From: Rhodospirillales bacterium
Lineage (GTDB): Bacteria; Pseudomonadota; Alphaproteobacteria; UBA828
DNA length: 64,000 bases
Direction: 5' to 3'
Assembly (NCBI GenBank): GCA_028818855.1
Contig: JAPPMY010000149.1
Location: 1-64,000 of the forward strand
Every line of letters starts with the position of its first letter. Within the stretch, counting starts at the first letter, position 1. The position numbers were made by a program, and so were the translations under genes. The notes beneath the pieces were generated by a model. The model was not told the origin of the DNA. It did no database searches and saw only the letters and a program-made list of their open reading frames with translations. Positions 35,419 to 43,855 of the stretch are shown in pieces.

Positions 35419-35604
35419 GGCGGCACGCCGTCTCGTGAATAGACTTCGGGCGACGAAGTCCGGTTTCGGGAGCGACTCGCCATTTAAGTATCCCAATCCG
35501 CCTCCCACTCGTCCATCACTCTTTGGGCCGTGTACGCAAGGGTTGCTGCATGGCCAGGGCAAGTGCCAGGTGGCGCTGACACGGAGCGACGAAGAGAGTC
35601 CTCC

Positions 35605-35943
35605 ATGCGCTACAGCTTATGCGGCTCGCAGCCGGAGGGGGTGGGCTATTTCGAGAAGGGCGGCTGCTACGCGAAGGACGACGGGGCGCACGACAAGGCG
35701 GTGAGCGCGACCCTCGGCTGGATCAAGGCCAACGCCATTTTAGAGACCCGGACGCGCGATCCCGCGACCGGGGCGATGGTCCGCGCCGGTGACCAGAAAA
35801 TGATCGCCGCAATCTTCCGCCACGACACCTCCCGCAATCTCGACCCTCAGCTCCACGCTCACGCCGTGGTCGCGAACATGGTCCAGGGCTGTCGGCCGGA
35901 GAGCGCCGCGCAGACCATGACCCTAGTGAGAAGTGCGGGCTGA
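35605..35943 (+). pseudogene. Truncated TrwC/TraI-type conjugative relaxase remnant
   Basis: The 112 codons contain the relaxase start-like segment GYFEKGGCYAKDDGAHD and the histidine-triad motif FRHDTSRNLDPQLHAHAVVANM. The metal-binding His residues of MobF-family relaxases are therefore intact. About 70 residues that normally lie between these parts are missing, the N-terminus lacks the usual nicking Tyr region, and similarity ends after NMVQG, where full proteins continue for hundreds of residues. It is a deletion derivative and cannot be a working relaxase. Its 3' end overlaps the end of the convergent amidase gene by 21 nt, so the DNA junction lies at about 35890-35930. Confidence 0.8.
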
Positions 35944-37314
35944 GTCCTTGAGGCAGGGCGCGCGGCGGAGGTGCCAGTCCGTCGCCTGCTGATAGGCGTG
36001 GCCCACCCTGAGGAGCAGCGGCTCGGCGCCCCAGGCGGCCTCCAGCATCATGCCGATGGGCATGCCGTCCGAAGAGAAGCCGCAGGGAACCGAGAGACCC
36101 GGTATCGACGCCAGCGCGCCGCCATAGGTGAAGCGCGTCGCGTCCTGGGTGGCGCGGTGGAGGCTGCGATCGTCGGCGATGGGCGGCGCCGGCCGGGGCG
36201 TGGTCGGCGCGAGCAGGACGTCCACTGTCTCGAACACCTGCGCCAGCGCGCGGCGCCAGGCCTCGCGCCCGCGCATGGCCTCGGCATAGTCCACCGCGCT
36301 GAACTCGCGGCCCATCATCATGCGCTCGTAGACCGGCCGGGAGAGCGCGCCAGGCCCCGCGTCGAGCCGCTCCCTGTGGTAGGCGCAGGCGTCGGCGTAG
36401 GCCATGATCGTGGTCCAGCGCTGGGCGGTCTCGGCACCGGGCAGCGTGACATCGACCAGCCGCGCCCCGAGCGATTCCAGGGTGCCGGCAGCAGCCTGCA
36501 CCGCGGCCTCGACGTCCGCGTCCAGTCCTTCGAAGAAGAAGTTGCGCGCGAGGCCTATGCGCACGCCCTCGATTCCGTCATCCAGCCGGGGCAGGAAGTT
36601 TTCCAGCGGCAGGTCGCGCGAGACGGGGTCGAGCGGGTCGTAGGCGGCGAGCACGGCGAAGAGGCGCGCGACATCCGCCACGGTGCGCGCCATGGGCCCC
36701 ACGGTGTCGTGCGCGACGCTGACGGGCGTGATGCCGCGGATCGAGATGCGCCCGTGCGTAGGCCGCAGGCCCGCGATGCCGGTCATCGAGGCCGGAATGC
36801 GGACCGAGCCGCCGGTGTCGGTGCCGAGCGCGGCGGCGGCCATCTCCGCCGCCACCACGGCGCCGGAGCCGCCGCTGGAGCCCCCCGGAATGCGCTCCGG
36901 GTTCCACGGGTTCCGGCACTGGCCCGCCACCGGGTTGGTCGAGACCACGCCCCACGCCAGCTCCTGCATGTTGGCCTTGCCGATCAGCACGGCGCCTTGC
37001 GCCTTCAGCCGGCCCACCACGGGCGCATCGCTGTTGGGGATGTGGTCGGCGAGGTAGGCGGCGCCGCTGGTGGTGCGCACGCCCGCCGTCTCGATGTTGT
37101 CCTTCAGCGCCACGGGCATGCCGTGCAGGAGGCCGAGCCAGCGGCCCTCGGCGGCGGCCGCATCGCAGGCATCGGCCTCTTCGCGCGCCCGCTCCGCCGT
37201 GGTCGTCACCATGGCGTTGTACGTGGGATCGAGCTGCTCGATCCGCGCGAGGCAGCGCTCCACCGCCGCCCGCGCGGCACCGGGCCGCGGCAGCCCGGAT
37301 GCCCCTCCGCTCAT
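35923..37314 (-). CDS. Amidase signature family hydrolase (second)
   Basis: This 463-residue amidase starts at ATG 37314 (MSGGASGLPRPGAARAAV). The triad is Lys71 (MPVALKDNIETAG), Ser146/147 (RIPGGSSGGSGAVVAAEM) and Ser170 (LGTDTGGSVRIPAS). It resembles aspartyl/glutamyl amidase (GatA-like) and broad aryl-amidase members; no gatB or gatC is adjacent, so a catabolic role is likely. The C-terminus (RAPCLKDSARTSH) sits exactly where the relaxase remnant begins, so the last residues may have been replaced by the insertion. The homologous domain appears complete. Confidence 0.92.
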   Translation of the reverse strand: MSGGASGLPRPGAARAAVERCLARIEQLDPTYNAMVTTTAERAREEADACDAAAAEGRWLGLLHGMPVALKDNIETAGVRTTSGAAYLADHIPNSDAPVVGRLKAQGAVLIGKANMQELAWGVVSTNPVAGQCRNPWNPERIPGGSSGGSGAVVAAEMAAAALGTDTGGSVRIPASMTGIAGLRPTHGRISIRGITPVSVAHDTVGPMARTVADVARLFAVLAAYDPLDPVSRDLPLENFLPRLDDGIEGVRIGLARNFFFEGLDADVEAAVQAAAGTLESLGARLVDVTLPGAETAQRWTTIMAYADACAYHRERLDAGPGALSRPVYERMMMGREFSAVDYAEAMRGREAWRRALAQVFETVDVLLAPTTPRPAPPIADDRSLHRATQDATRFTYGGALASIPGLSVPCGFSSDGMPIGMMLEAAWGAEPLLLRVGHAYQQATDWHLRRAPCLKDSARTSH

Positions 37315-37353
37315 GCCCCTGGGGTGCCTTCCGCCCGGACGCACCGGCGCGCA

Positions 37354-38361
37354 CTACTGCTCGCCATAGACCGCGACGCTGCGGATGGCATAGTCGCCGC
37401 CGCCGTTGACGAGGGAGAGGCCGTCGAAGGGATCCTCCAGCGCGCTGCTCTTCGCCCGGATGAGCTCGGTGCCATCGACCGTCGCCGTCATCGTCCCGTC
37501 ACCCTCGCGCACGAGGGCGAGTGTGTGGCTCTGGCCGTCCTCGAGAGCGAGCGCGTCGTCGTGCTCGCCGATCACCTCCGCGCCGCGCCGGCCGAAGCGC
37601 GAGAGGGAGAGGGCGGGATCGTCGCCCGCCATGTAGGAGAGGCGATAGCCGGACGCCCCGCCCCGGCCCTGGAACAGGTCGATCTCGAACTGCGCGTCCC
37701 TGTGCGCGACGCCCGACATCATCTCCACTTCGAGGGCGAAGGCGTTGGGGATGTCCGCCTCGAGCACGATCATCGCAGGCTCGGGCCCGGCAGGCCCGGT
37801 GTCCTCCGTCGCCTCCTCGTCGTCGTCGCCGCCCAGGAGGTCGCCGAAGGTCTTCTCGCCGCTCAAGAGGTCGGTGACCGTGTCCTTCCCCTTGTCGAGC
37901 AGCGCCTCGCCCTTGTCGAGCAGCTCGTCCTTCGTCTCCATGATCGTGTCGAGGGATATTCTCATCGTCTCCGTGTCGGCGCCACTCAGCGGGATCGTGG
38001 TGCGCAAGCCCAGCCTGCTCTCGACCGAGAATTCGCCGCTCACCACCTCCCAGCCGGGATCGTCCGTGTAGTCGCCGTCCGAGAAATCGTCGCGGATCAG
38101 GGCTTCGCGCGGCTCGGCCTCGGCGACATGGGCTGCGATCATGTCGCGCAGATCCTGGAGGAAGCGCGGATCCGCCGCCCGCGCCTTCTCGGCGTCGTCG
38201 ATCAAAGCCTCAAGCTCGCGCGCCAGCGCATCGAGCGCTTCCCCGCCCTCGGCCTCTGCGCCGTCCTGGCGCCATTCGGAGTAGCGCGATTCCTCCTCGG
38301 CGGCGGCCGGCACGGCCAGCGCACTGGCGAGAAGGGCGGGAACGAGGAGCCTCTGCAGCAT
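37354..38361 (-). CDS. Secreted protein of unknown function, LamG-like C-terminal half
   Basis: I do not recognise a named family. The 335-residue product has a signal peptide (MLQRLLVPALLASALAVPAAAEEE), a charged helical stretch (about residues 40-85), and then a beta-rich region. That region (DDFSDGDYTDDPGWEVVSGEFSV, and later MSGVAHRDAQFEIDLFQGRG) resembles a concanavalin/LamG-like or 3-keto-disaccharide-hydrolase-like fold. A strongly acidic low-complexity insert (GGDDDEEATEDTG) splits it. It is divergent from the OmpA-family lipoprotein gene. An envelope or periplasmic location is likely; function is unknown. Confidence 0.82.
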   Translation of the reverse strand: MLQRLLVPALLASALAVPAAAEEESRYSEWRQDGAEAEGGEALDALARELEALIDDAEKARAADPRFLQDLRDMIAAHVAEAEPREALIRDDFSDGDYTDDPGWEVVSGEFSVESRLGLRTTIPLSGADTETMRISLDTIMETKDELLDKGEALLDKGKDTVTDLLSGEKTFGDLLGGDDDEEATEDTGPAGPEPAMIVLEADIPNAFALEVEMMSGVAHRDAQFEIDLFQGRGGASGYRLSYMAGDDPALSLSRFGRRGAEVIGEHDDALALEDGQSHTLALVREGDGTMTATVDGTELIRAKSSALEDPFDGLSLVNGGGDYAIRSVAVYGEQ

Positions 38362-38483
38362 GGCGCGCCTCCGGTCTGGTTGCGTTGCTGTGGTCGCCCG
38401 TGATCTAGGCGGAAAAGCGGAAGTTGTCGAGCGGTGGCGATCCCGTCCGCCTCAAAATGCCCAAATTCGTCCTTCATCGTGCT

Positions 38484-38512
38484 TTATGCGGTACGGTGGA
38501 TCGCGCTATAGT
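38484..38512 (+). promoter_or_regulatory. Candidate promoter of the OmpA-family lipoprotein gene
   Basis: A TATAGT hexamer at 38507-38512 lies 17 bp after a weak -35 (TTATGC, 38484-38489). It is 27 bp upstream of the ATG at 38539, which has GGGAGG in the right place. The -10 is good, the -35 poor. Confidence 0.4.
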
Positions 38513-38538
38513 CAAAGTGACAGCACGGGAGGCAGCGA

Positions 38539-39435
38539 ATGAAAATGTTCAAGGGAACCAAGGTCTCATCGACCGGGCTTCGCCTCGCCGCGGTCGCAGG
38601 CATCGCGGCAATGCTCGGGGCGTGCGCCGGTCTCGAGCTCGAAGGCGTTCAGGGCCTCGATCCTCAGGGATCGGAATTCAACCAGCAGCTCTACGCGGGC
38701 TACATCGAGCTCTCGTCGAACGAGCTGGCGGAGAACGACTATCGGGATTCCGACTACTTCGCGCTGAAGGCTGCGGTCGCAGCCAGGGGCGACGACGTGC
38801 GGCCGACCGCGCTCGAGGAGCGCCGGATTCCGGCCGACAAGGTGGAAGAGCTCGCGAAGGCGAGAAACAGGCTCATGGCGATGCTGGTGGGGAGCGGCAA
38901 GGGCAAGGCGCCCATCGTCGCCGCCCGCGCGCAGTTGAGCTTCGACTGCTGGATGCAGGAGCAGGAGGAGGGCCACCAGCCGAGCAACATTGCCGAATGC
39001 CGCAACGCATTCTACGGCTCCGTGGTCGCCGCCGAGGTGGCGATGCGGCCTCCGCCGCCCGAGCCGGAGCCCGAGCCGGAGCCCGAGCCCAGCTACGTGA
39101 CCTACTACGTGGTGTTCTTCGAGTTCGACAGCTCCGATCTCTCGGGCGCCGCGATGCAGACGCTGGACGAGGCAGCGGCTACCGCGACGGAGATGAGGCC
39201 CTACAAGATCCTCATCCGCGGCCATACCGACCGCGCGGGTCCGGATGCGTACAATCTCAAGCTCTCCGAGCAGCGTGCGCTTTCGGTGGCGAGCTACCTC
39301 ATCGAGAACGGGGCCGGCCGCTTCGTGATCCACGCGGAGGGTCTCGGCGAATCCGAGCCGATCGCCAAGACCAGCGACAACGTGGCCGACGGCCGCAACC
39401 GGCGGGCGGAGATCTCGTTGATCGACGCCGAGTAG
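38539..39435 (+). CDS. OmpA-family lipoprotein
   Basis: This 298-residue peptidoglycan-anchored lipoprotein has a signal peptide with lipobox MLGAC (Cys29). A globular middle domain with two cysteines follows (FDCWMQEQ and IAECRNAF). A Glu-Pro linker leads to an OmpA domain (about residues 187-296) with FFEFDSSDLSGAAMQTLDEAA and the peptidoglycan-binding RGHTDRAGPDAYNLKLSEQRA and NRRAE. The N-terminal domain is of the alphaproteobacterial outer-membrane lipoprotein type. It probably links outer membrane to cell wall. The antisense ORF 38566-39333 is a shadow. Confidence 0.93.
   Translation: MKMFKGTKVSSTGLRLAAVAGIAAMLGACAGLELEGVQGLDPQGSEFNQQLYAGYIELSSNELAENDYRDSDYFALKAAVAARGDDVRPTALEERRIPADKVEELAKARNRLMAMLVGSGKGKAPIVAARAQLSFDCWMQEQEEGHQPSNIAECRNAFYGSVVAAEVAMRPPPPEPEPEPEPEPSYVTYYVVFFEFDSSDLSGAAMQTLDEAAATATEMRPYKILIRGHTDRAGPDAYNLKLSEQRALSVASYLIENGAGRFVIHAEGLGESEPIAKTSDNVADGRNRRAEISLIDAE
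39058..39090 (+). repeat. Pro-Glu coding repeat in the OmpA-family lipoprotein
   Basis: GAGCCGGAGCCC-type hexamer/dodecamer units encode a PEPEPEPEPEP linker between the N-terminal domain and the OmpA domain. Such linkers span the periplasm and commonly vary in length through slippage. Confidence 0.8.
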
Positions 39436-39450
39436 GGAGCGGCTGACTCC

Positions 39451-40473
39451 CTATTCGTCGTAGTGGTAGGTGCGGGCGACCATTCTCTCCGAGTGGTCGC
39501 CCGCCTTTATTGATTCATAGCGCCAGGGGTTGCCCGGACCGACGCAGCCGGGGATCGCCTCGACCTCCACGTCGTAGTCGACACCGAAGAACTGCACGAG
39601 CGAGTAGCGCTTGTGGCCCGAGGTGTTGATGACCCGGTGCATGGTCGAGACGAACAGGTCGTTCGTCCACTGCTGCATGAGGTCGCCGAGGTTGACGGCG
39701 AAGCTGCCGTCCACCGGCGGCAGGATGAGCCACTCACCGTCACGGCTCAGCATCTGCAGCCCTTCCCGGTCCTGCCAGACGGTGGTGAAGCACTCGTAGT
39801 CGGTGTGCGCGCCGAGCCCGATGTGGGCGATGTCGAGAGGCTCCGGCTGTGGCTCGTAGTAGCAGACGCGCAGGCGGGCCAGCGGTTTCGTGTACTTGGC
39901 GGTGAAGTACCCCTCCTCCAGATCGAGGGCATACTCGAAGGCGCGGAAGATCTGGCGCCCCAGCTCGAGCTGGCAATCGAAGTAGGTTCCGAGCGCCCAG
40001 CGAAAGTCGGCGGGCTCCTCGGGCCAGTTGTTGGGGCCGTAGAAGCGGACGCCACGCACGTGGTCGGGATCGTCCGCCGGCAGATCGTGCGCCATCTCGA
40101 TGGCTTCCGAGATGTCGCTGGAGCCTTCCAGGCTGTGGTCGGCCGTGATCCCGCCCGACGGCACGTAGCCCCGGTGATTGGGCCAGTCGAGATAGTGGTT
40201 GCGCATCTTCTGGGCGACGGGGAGGGCGAAGAACCGCTGCATGGCGGCTTGCGAGCGCGCGATCACCGCCTGCGGGAACTGATGGTTGACGATGTAGAAG
40301 AAACCGGGTCCTGCGCAGGCCGCGCGGATCGCCCGTGCCACGGCCTTGCGCTCCGCCAGGCTCGGCGAATAGAGCGCGCCGAAGTCGACGGTCGGCACCT
40401 CGGCGGGCGTCACGCGGCGGACCGCCGGCGCGTGCATGCCTTCTCTCACTTGAAACGGTGTTCCTGTCGCCAT
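39451..40473 (-). CDS. 2-oxoglutarate/Fe(II)-dependent dioxygenase (isopenicillin N synthase family)
   Basis: This 340-residue non-heme iron oxygenase has the facial triad His223-x-Asp225 (GLGAHTDYECFT) and His279 (STMHRVINTSG), plus an Arg-x-Ser 2-oxoglutarate clamp (RYSLVQFF, Arg289/Ser291). The N-terminal DIOX_N domain includes GPGFFYIVNHQFP. ATG 40473 is preferred to the upstream track start because GGGGGAG precedes it and family similarity begins there. It is divergent from an SDR at 40629, and the pair may act on the same small molecule. The substrate is not inferable. Confidence 0.92.
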   Translation of the reverse strand: MATGTPFQVREGMHAPAVRRVTPAEVPTVDFGALYSPSLAERKAVARAIRAACAGPGFFYIVNHQFPQAVIARSQAAMQRFFALPVAQKMRNHYLDWPNHRGYVPSGGITADHSLEGSSDISEAIEMAHDLPADDPDHVRGVRFYGPNNWPEEPADFRWALGTYFDCQLELGRQIFRAFEYALDLEEGYFTAKYTKPLARLRVCYYEPQPEPLDIAHIGLGAHTDYECFTTVWQDREGLQMLSRDGEWLILPPVDGSFAVNLGDLMQQWTNDLFVSTMHRVINTSGHKRYSLVQFFGVDYDVEVEAIPGCVGPGNPWRYESIKAGDHSERMVARTYHYDE

Positions 40474-40628
40474 CGCGGCTCCCCCGTCGGCTCTCATCCC
40501 TGGCATCATTCCGCGAAGCGGATCATCATGACCGCGAACCGATAGCGCAACTCGCCTGTTCGTTCCCCGTTCAGCGGCGAGCCGGCCCACCGGCCGGAGC
40601 CCACGTGCAGCATCGCAGGGAGACCGGA

Positions 40629-41450
40629 ATGGAGACGTCTCTTCAGGGCCGCCGCGCCCTGGTTACCGGAGCGGCAAGCGGCATCGGCGCCGCCATCGCC
40701 GAGGCCTTCGCGCGCGAGGGCGCGCATGTCGCCGTTCACGCGCGGAGCGACGAGCGTGCCGGCCCGACCGTGGCTGCGATCGAGGCGGCGGGCGGGCGGG
40801 CCTTCGCCGCCGCCGCCGACCTCCGCGATCGCGCCGCCATCGGGGCGATGTGCGCCGCCGCCATCGAACGCCTCGGCGGCCTCGACATCCTGGTCAACAA
40901 CGCCGGGACCTTCATCCGCAAGCCGGTGGCCGAGATGGACCTCGCCGACTGGGACAGCATGGTCGAGACCAACCTCACCGCCGCCTTCCTCGCGACCCGG
41001 GCATCGCTACCGGCGATCCGCGCCTCGGGCGGCGGCGCCTCCGTCATTTTCGTCTCCTCGATCGCAGCCGGCGCCTACTCGGCCGGCTGGGGCACCTACG
41101 CGATGACCAAGAACGGCCTCAACGCCTTCATGCACTGCCTGGCCGACGAACTCGGCGGCTCGGGTGTGCGCGTCAACGCCATCTGCCCCGGCTGGGTCGA
41201 GACCAAGATGGCGCAGGACGCCCACCGGGGGCTGGCGGCCGATCTCGGCCTCGACTACAAAACCCACTACGCGCAGAACATGCGCGCCAACATGCTGGGC
41301 GCGCTGGTCACCACCGATTCGGTCGCCGACATCGCGGTGTTCCTGGCGAGCGAGCGCGGGCGCCACATCACGGCACAGGAGCTCACCGTCTGCGGCGGCT
41401 GTCTGCCCGGCGCCAGCGCCCAGCCGGAGGAGGCCGCGGAGGCCCCGTAG
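40629..41450 (+). CDS. Short-chain dehydrogenase/reductase
   Basis: This 273-residue classical SDR starts at ATG 40629 (METSLQGRRALVTGAASGIGAAIAEAF). It has the cofactor glycine motif TGAASGIG, VNNAGTFI, catalytic Ser in VIFVSSIAAG and the YAMTK pair (Tyr-x-x-x-Lys). The C-terminal signature TAQELTVCGGCLPG is near the usual VDGG motif. It is divergent from the dioxygenase gene. The reaction is an NAD(P)-dependent alcohol/ketone interconversion; the substrate is unknown. Confidence 0.92.
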   Translation: METSLQGRRALVTGAASGIGAAIAEAFAREGAHVAVHARSDERAGPTVAAIEAAGGRAFAAAADLRDRAAIGAMCAAAIERLGGLDILVNNAGTFIRKPVAEMDLADWDSMVETNLTAAFLATRASLPAIRASGGGASVIFVSSIAAGAYSAGWGTYAMTKNGLNAFMHCLADELGGSGVRVNAICPGWVETKMAQDAHRGLAADLGLDYKTHYAQNMRANMLGALVTTDSVADIAVFLASERGRHITAQELTVCGGCLPGASAQPEEAAEAP

Positions 41451-41489
41451 GGCGCATCCGCCCTCGCCGAGTCGGGCGCCGCCGCGCGG

Positions 41490-42260
41490 TCAGGCGGCGA
41501 ACGGGTAGCGCCGCCTGAGCAGGAAGGGGGCGTCGCGCGCCGCCTGCTCGAACAATGCGATACCGCCGATCTCGAGTTGCCGGGTGCAGAGGGGCGCCGT
41601 GAGCGGCCCGAGCGCCGTCTGCAATGCCTGCAGCTCGGGCGCATCGAGTTCGCACGAGAGCGTCATGTGGAAGCGGAACTCGTCCAGCACGTACGGATAG
41701 CCCCACGCACGGAACAGCACCTCTTGGCGCGGCGTGAGCCCCTCGTCCTCGCGCCTTGCAAGCTCGGCGGCGGTCGGCGGCGCGCGGAACCGCTCGAAGG
41801 TGCGGATCGTATCGTCTTCCAGCGCCTGCATGGCGTCGCTCCCGGTCGAGAGCATCAGGGCGAGGAACCCCATCATGTGCGTGAGCTGGAGCGGCGGCGC
41901 CATGAACGGCGCGCGCCCGGCGGCGAACGCGGCGAGGGCGTCGTCGAGCATGCCTAGCGAGCAGCCCTCGGCGAGCCGCATGGGCGGTGCCAGCGTCGCG
42001 TGAAAGCCGTAGCCGCGCGGCGTCTCGGTAATCTGCTCCAGGCGTTCCGCGCTGAAGCCCGCGAGCGCGGGCCGCGCCACACGCGCGCCCGTCTCGGCAT
42101 CGCGCCCGAGCCAGGCGGCGCCGAATCGGGCGAGGGGCGAGCCCGAATCGGGCGCGACATAGATGGCGTAGCGCGCGGTCAAGGCGGCAGGCAGGGCTCT
42201 CGCACGCTCATCGGTCTGCGCCGTCCGGAAGGCGGCTATTTGTCGATGTCGCCCATGCAC
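41490..42260 (-). CDS. DUF1045 family protein (2H phosphoesterase-like)
   Basis: This 256-residue DUF1045 protein is a family often annotated as phosphonate-metabolism related. Two HxT motifs are visible, GFHATLAPPM and RFHMTLSCEL, as in 2H phosphoesterases, along with the family opening RYAIYVAPDSGSPLARFGAAWLGRD. The ATG at 42260 overlaps the aldehyde dehydrogenase end by 25 nt; a TTG at 42182 just before TARYAIYVAP is an alternative start. No other phosphonate genes are nearby, so the role is uncertain. Confidence 0.85.
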   Translation of the reverse strand: MHGRHRQIAAFRTAQTDERARALPAALTARYAIYVAPDSGSPLARFGAAWLGRDAETGARVARPALAGFSAERLEQITETPRGYGFHATLAPPMRLAEGCSLGMLDDALAAFAAGRAPFMAPPLQLTHMMGFLALMLSTGSDAMQALEDDTIRTFERFRAPPTAAELARREDEGLTPRQEVLFRAWGYPYVLDEFRFHMTLSCELDAPELQALQTALGPLTAPLCTRQLEIGGIALFEQAARDAPFLLRRRYPFAA

Positions 42261-43726
42261 ATGTACTTGACCTCGAGGAACTCATCGAGGCCGTAGTGTG
42301 AGCCCTCGCGGCCGATGCCGGATTCCTTCATGCCGCCGAAGGGCGCCACCTCGGTCGAGATGATGCCGGTGTTGATGCCGACGATGCCGTATTCGAGCTG
42401 CTCCGCCACCCGCCAGATGCGCCCGATGTCGCGGCTGTAGAAGTAGGCCGCCAGCCCGAACTCGGTGTCGTTGGCGAGCTGCACCGCCTCGTCGTCTGTC
42501 TCGAAGCGGAAGATCGGCGCGAGCGGGCCGAAGGTCTCCTCGCGGGCGACCTTCATCTGGGTGTTCACGTTGGCGATCACGGTGGGCTCGAAGAAGTTGC
42601 CGCCGAGCGGATGGCGCTTGCCGCCCTGGATCACCTCGGCCCCCTTGTCGACCGCGTCCTGGATGTGCTCCTCGACCTTGGCGACGGCGTCGGCGTCGAT
42701 CAGCGGCCCCTGCTGGGTCTCGCCTTCGAGGCCGGGGCCGACGACGAGCTTGGAGGACGCCTCGGCCAGCCGCTCGGCGAAGGTGTCGTAGACGCCGCCC
42801 TGCACCAGGAAGCGGTTGGCGCAGACGCAGGTCTGGCCCGTGTTGCGATACTTCGACTGGATCGCCCCGCTCACGGCGGAATCCATGTCGGCGTCGTCGA
42901 AGACGATGAAGGGCGCGTTGCCGCCGAGCTCCATGGAGACCTTCTTCACCGTGTGCGCGCACTGCTCCAGCAGGATTTTCCCCACCTCGGTTGACCCGGT
43001 GAAGGAGAGCTTGCGCACGATGGGGTTCGCGGTCATCTCGCCGCCGACATCGCCCGACGGGCCGGTGATCACGTTGAAGACGCCGGGCGGGATGCCGGCC
43101 CGCTCGCCCAGCTCGCAGAGCGCCAGCGCGGAGAACGGCGTCGCCGTCGCCGGCCGCGAGACCACGGTGCAGCCGGCGGCGAGCGCGGGCCCGGCCTTGC
43201 GCGTGATCATGGCGTTGGGGAAGTTCCACGGCGTGATCATGCCGACGACGCCGACCGGCTCCTTGGTCACCACGATCCGGCGGTCGTTGAGGTGCTGCGG
43301 GATCACGTCGCCGTAGGCGCGCTTGCCCTCCTCGGCGAACCACTCGATGAAGGAGCCGCCGTAGCCGATCTCGCCCCGCGATTCCGCCATCGGCTTGCCC
43401 TGCTCGGCGGTCATGATGATGGCGAGGTCCTCCTGGTTCGCCATCATCAGGTCGTACCACTTGCGCAGGATTGCCGCGCGCTCCTTGGCGGTCTTGGCGC
43501 GCCACGCGGGGAAGGCCCGGTTGGCGGCCTCGATGGCGGCGCGCGTCTCGCTGGCGGAGAACGCCGGCACGGTGCCGATCACGTTGCCGTCCGCCGGGTT
43601 CACCACGTCGGTGGTCCGCCCCGACTTGGCATCGAGCCACTTGCCGTCCACGTAGCATTGCTGGCGGAACAGCGACTCGTCCTGGAGGAAGACGCCCTTC
43701 ACGATCTCGGCGGCGGCAGTGCTCAT
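42236..43726 (-). CDS. gabD: NAD(P)-dependent succinate-semialdehyde dehydrogenase
   Basis: This enzyme oxidises succinate semialdehyde to succinate, the last step of GABA catabolism. The 496-residue ALDH has TPWNFPNAM (catalytic Asn), SFTGSTEVGK, MELGGNAPFIVFDDADMD (general-base Glu) and the catalytic Cys in NTGQTCVCANRFLV. It ends GREGSHYGLDEFLEVKYMCMGD, closely like E. coli GabD. One oddity is that the conserved KPA cofactor motif reads SRPATATPFSAL, with Arg for Lys. No GABA aminotransferase is adjacent. Confidence 0.94.
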   Translation of the reverse strand: MSTAAAEIVKGVFLQDESLFRQQCYVDGKWLDAKSGRTTDVVNPADGNVIGTVPAFSASETRAAIEAANRAFPAWRAKTAKERAAILRKWYDLMMANQEDLAIIMTAEQGKPMAESRGEIGYGGSFIEWFAEEGKRAYGDVIPQHLNDRRIVVTKEPVGVVGMITPWNFPNAMITRKAGPALAAGCTVVSRPATATPFSALALCELGERAGIPPGVFNVITGPSGDVGGEMTANPIVRKLSFTGSTEVGKILLEQCAHTVKKVSMELGGNAPFIVFDDADMDSAVSGAIQSKYRNTGQTCVCANRFLVQGGVYDTFAERLAEASSKLVVGPGLEGETQQGPLIDADAVAKVEEHIQDAVDKGAEVIQGGKRHPLGGNFFEPTVIANVNTQMKVAREETFGPLAPIFRFETDDEAVQLANDTEFGLAAYFYSRDIGRIWRVAEQLEYGIVGINTGIISTEVAPFGGMKESGIGREGSHYGLDEFLEVKYMCMGDIDK

Positions 43727-43855
43727 GGTGCGGTGTCCCTTCGGTCGGCGGATTGGGGGTGCTGAGGAAGGCCGGCAGTATCGCCGATGCGGCGCCGGGC
43801 CGGCAAGGCACGGCCTGCTTTGCGCTCAAGGGTCGACGCCGTGCTAGGCTGCGCC

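Larger units (their letters stand above)
26612..35943. other. Candidate acquired island: SMT-like, GPP34-P450 fusion and lipid-export genes
   Basis: Lower GC, long intergenic stretches, a transposase-like remnant (28280-28545) and a relaxase remnant (35605-35943) distinguish this segment from the compact operons on both sides. Functional genes are the Erg6-like methyltransferase, the GPP34-P450 fusion, and a convergent permease/barrel/LolA-like set. No integrase, att repeats or tRNA junction were found, so it is called from composition and content only and its edges are approximate. Confidence 0.5.

Noticed and set aside
39058-39090. Short tandem GC-rich repeats considered as a CRISPR or VNTR
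   Set aside because: They are in frame, encode a Pro-Glu linker, and have no spacers. No CRISPR array or cas gene was seen anywhere in the window.
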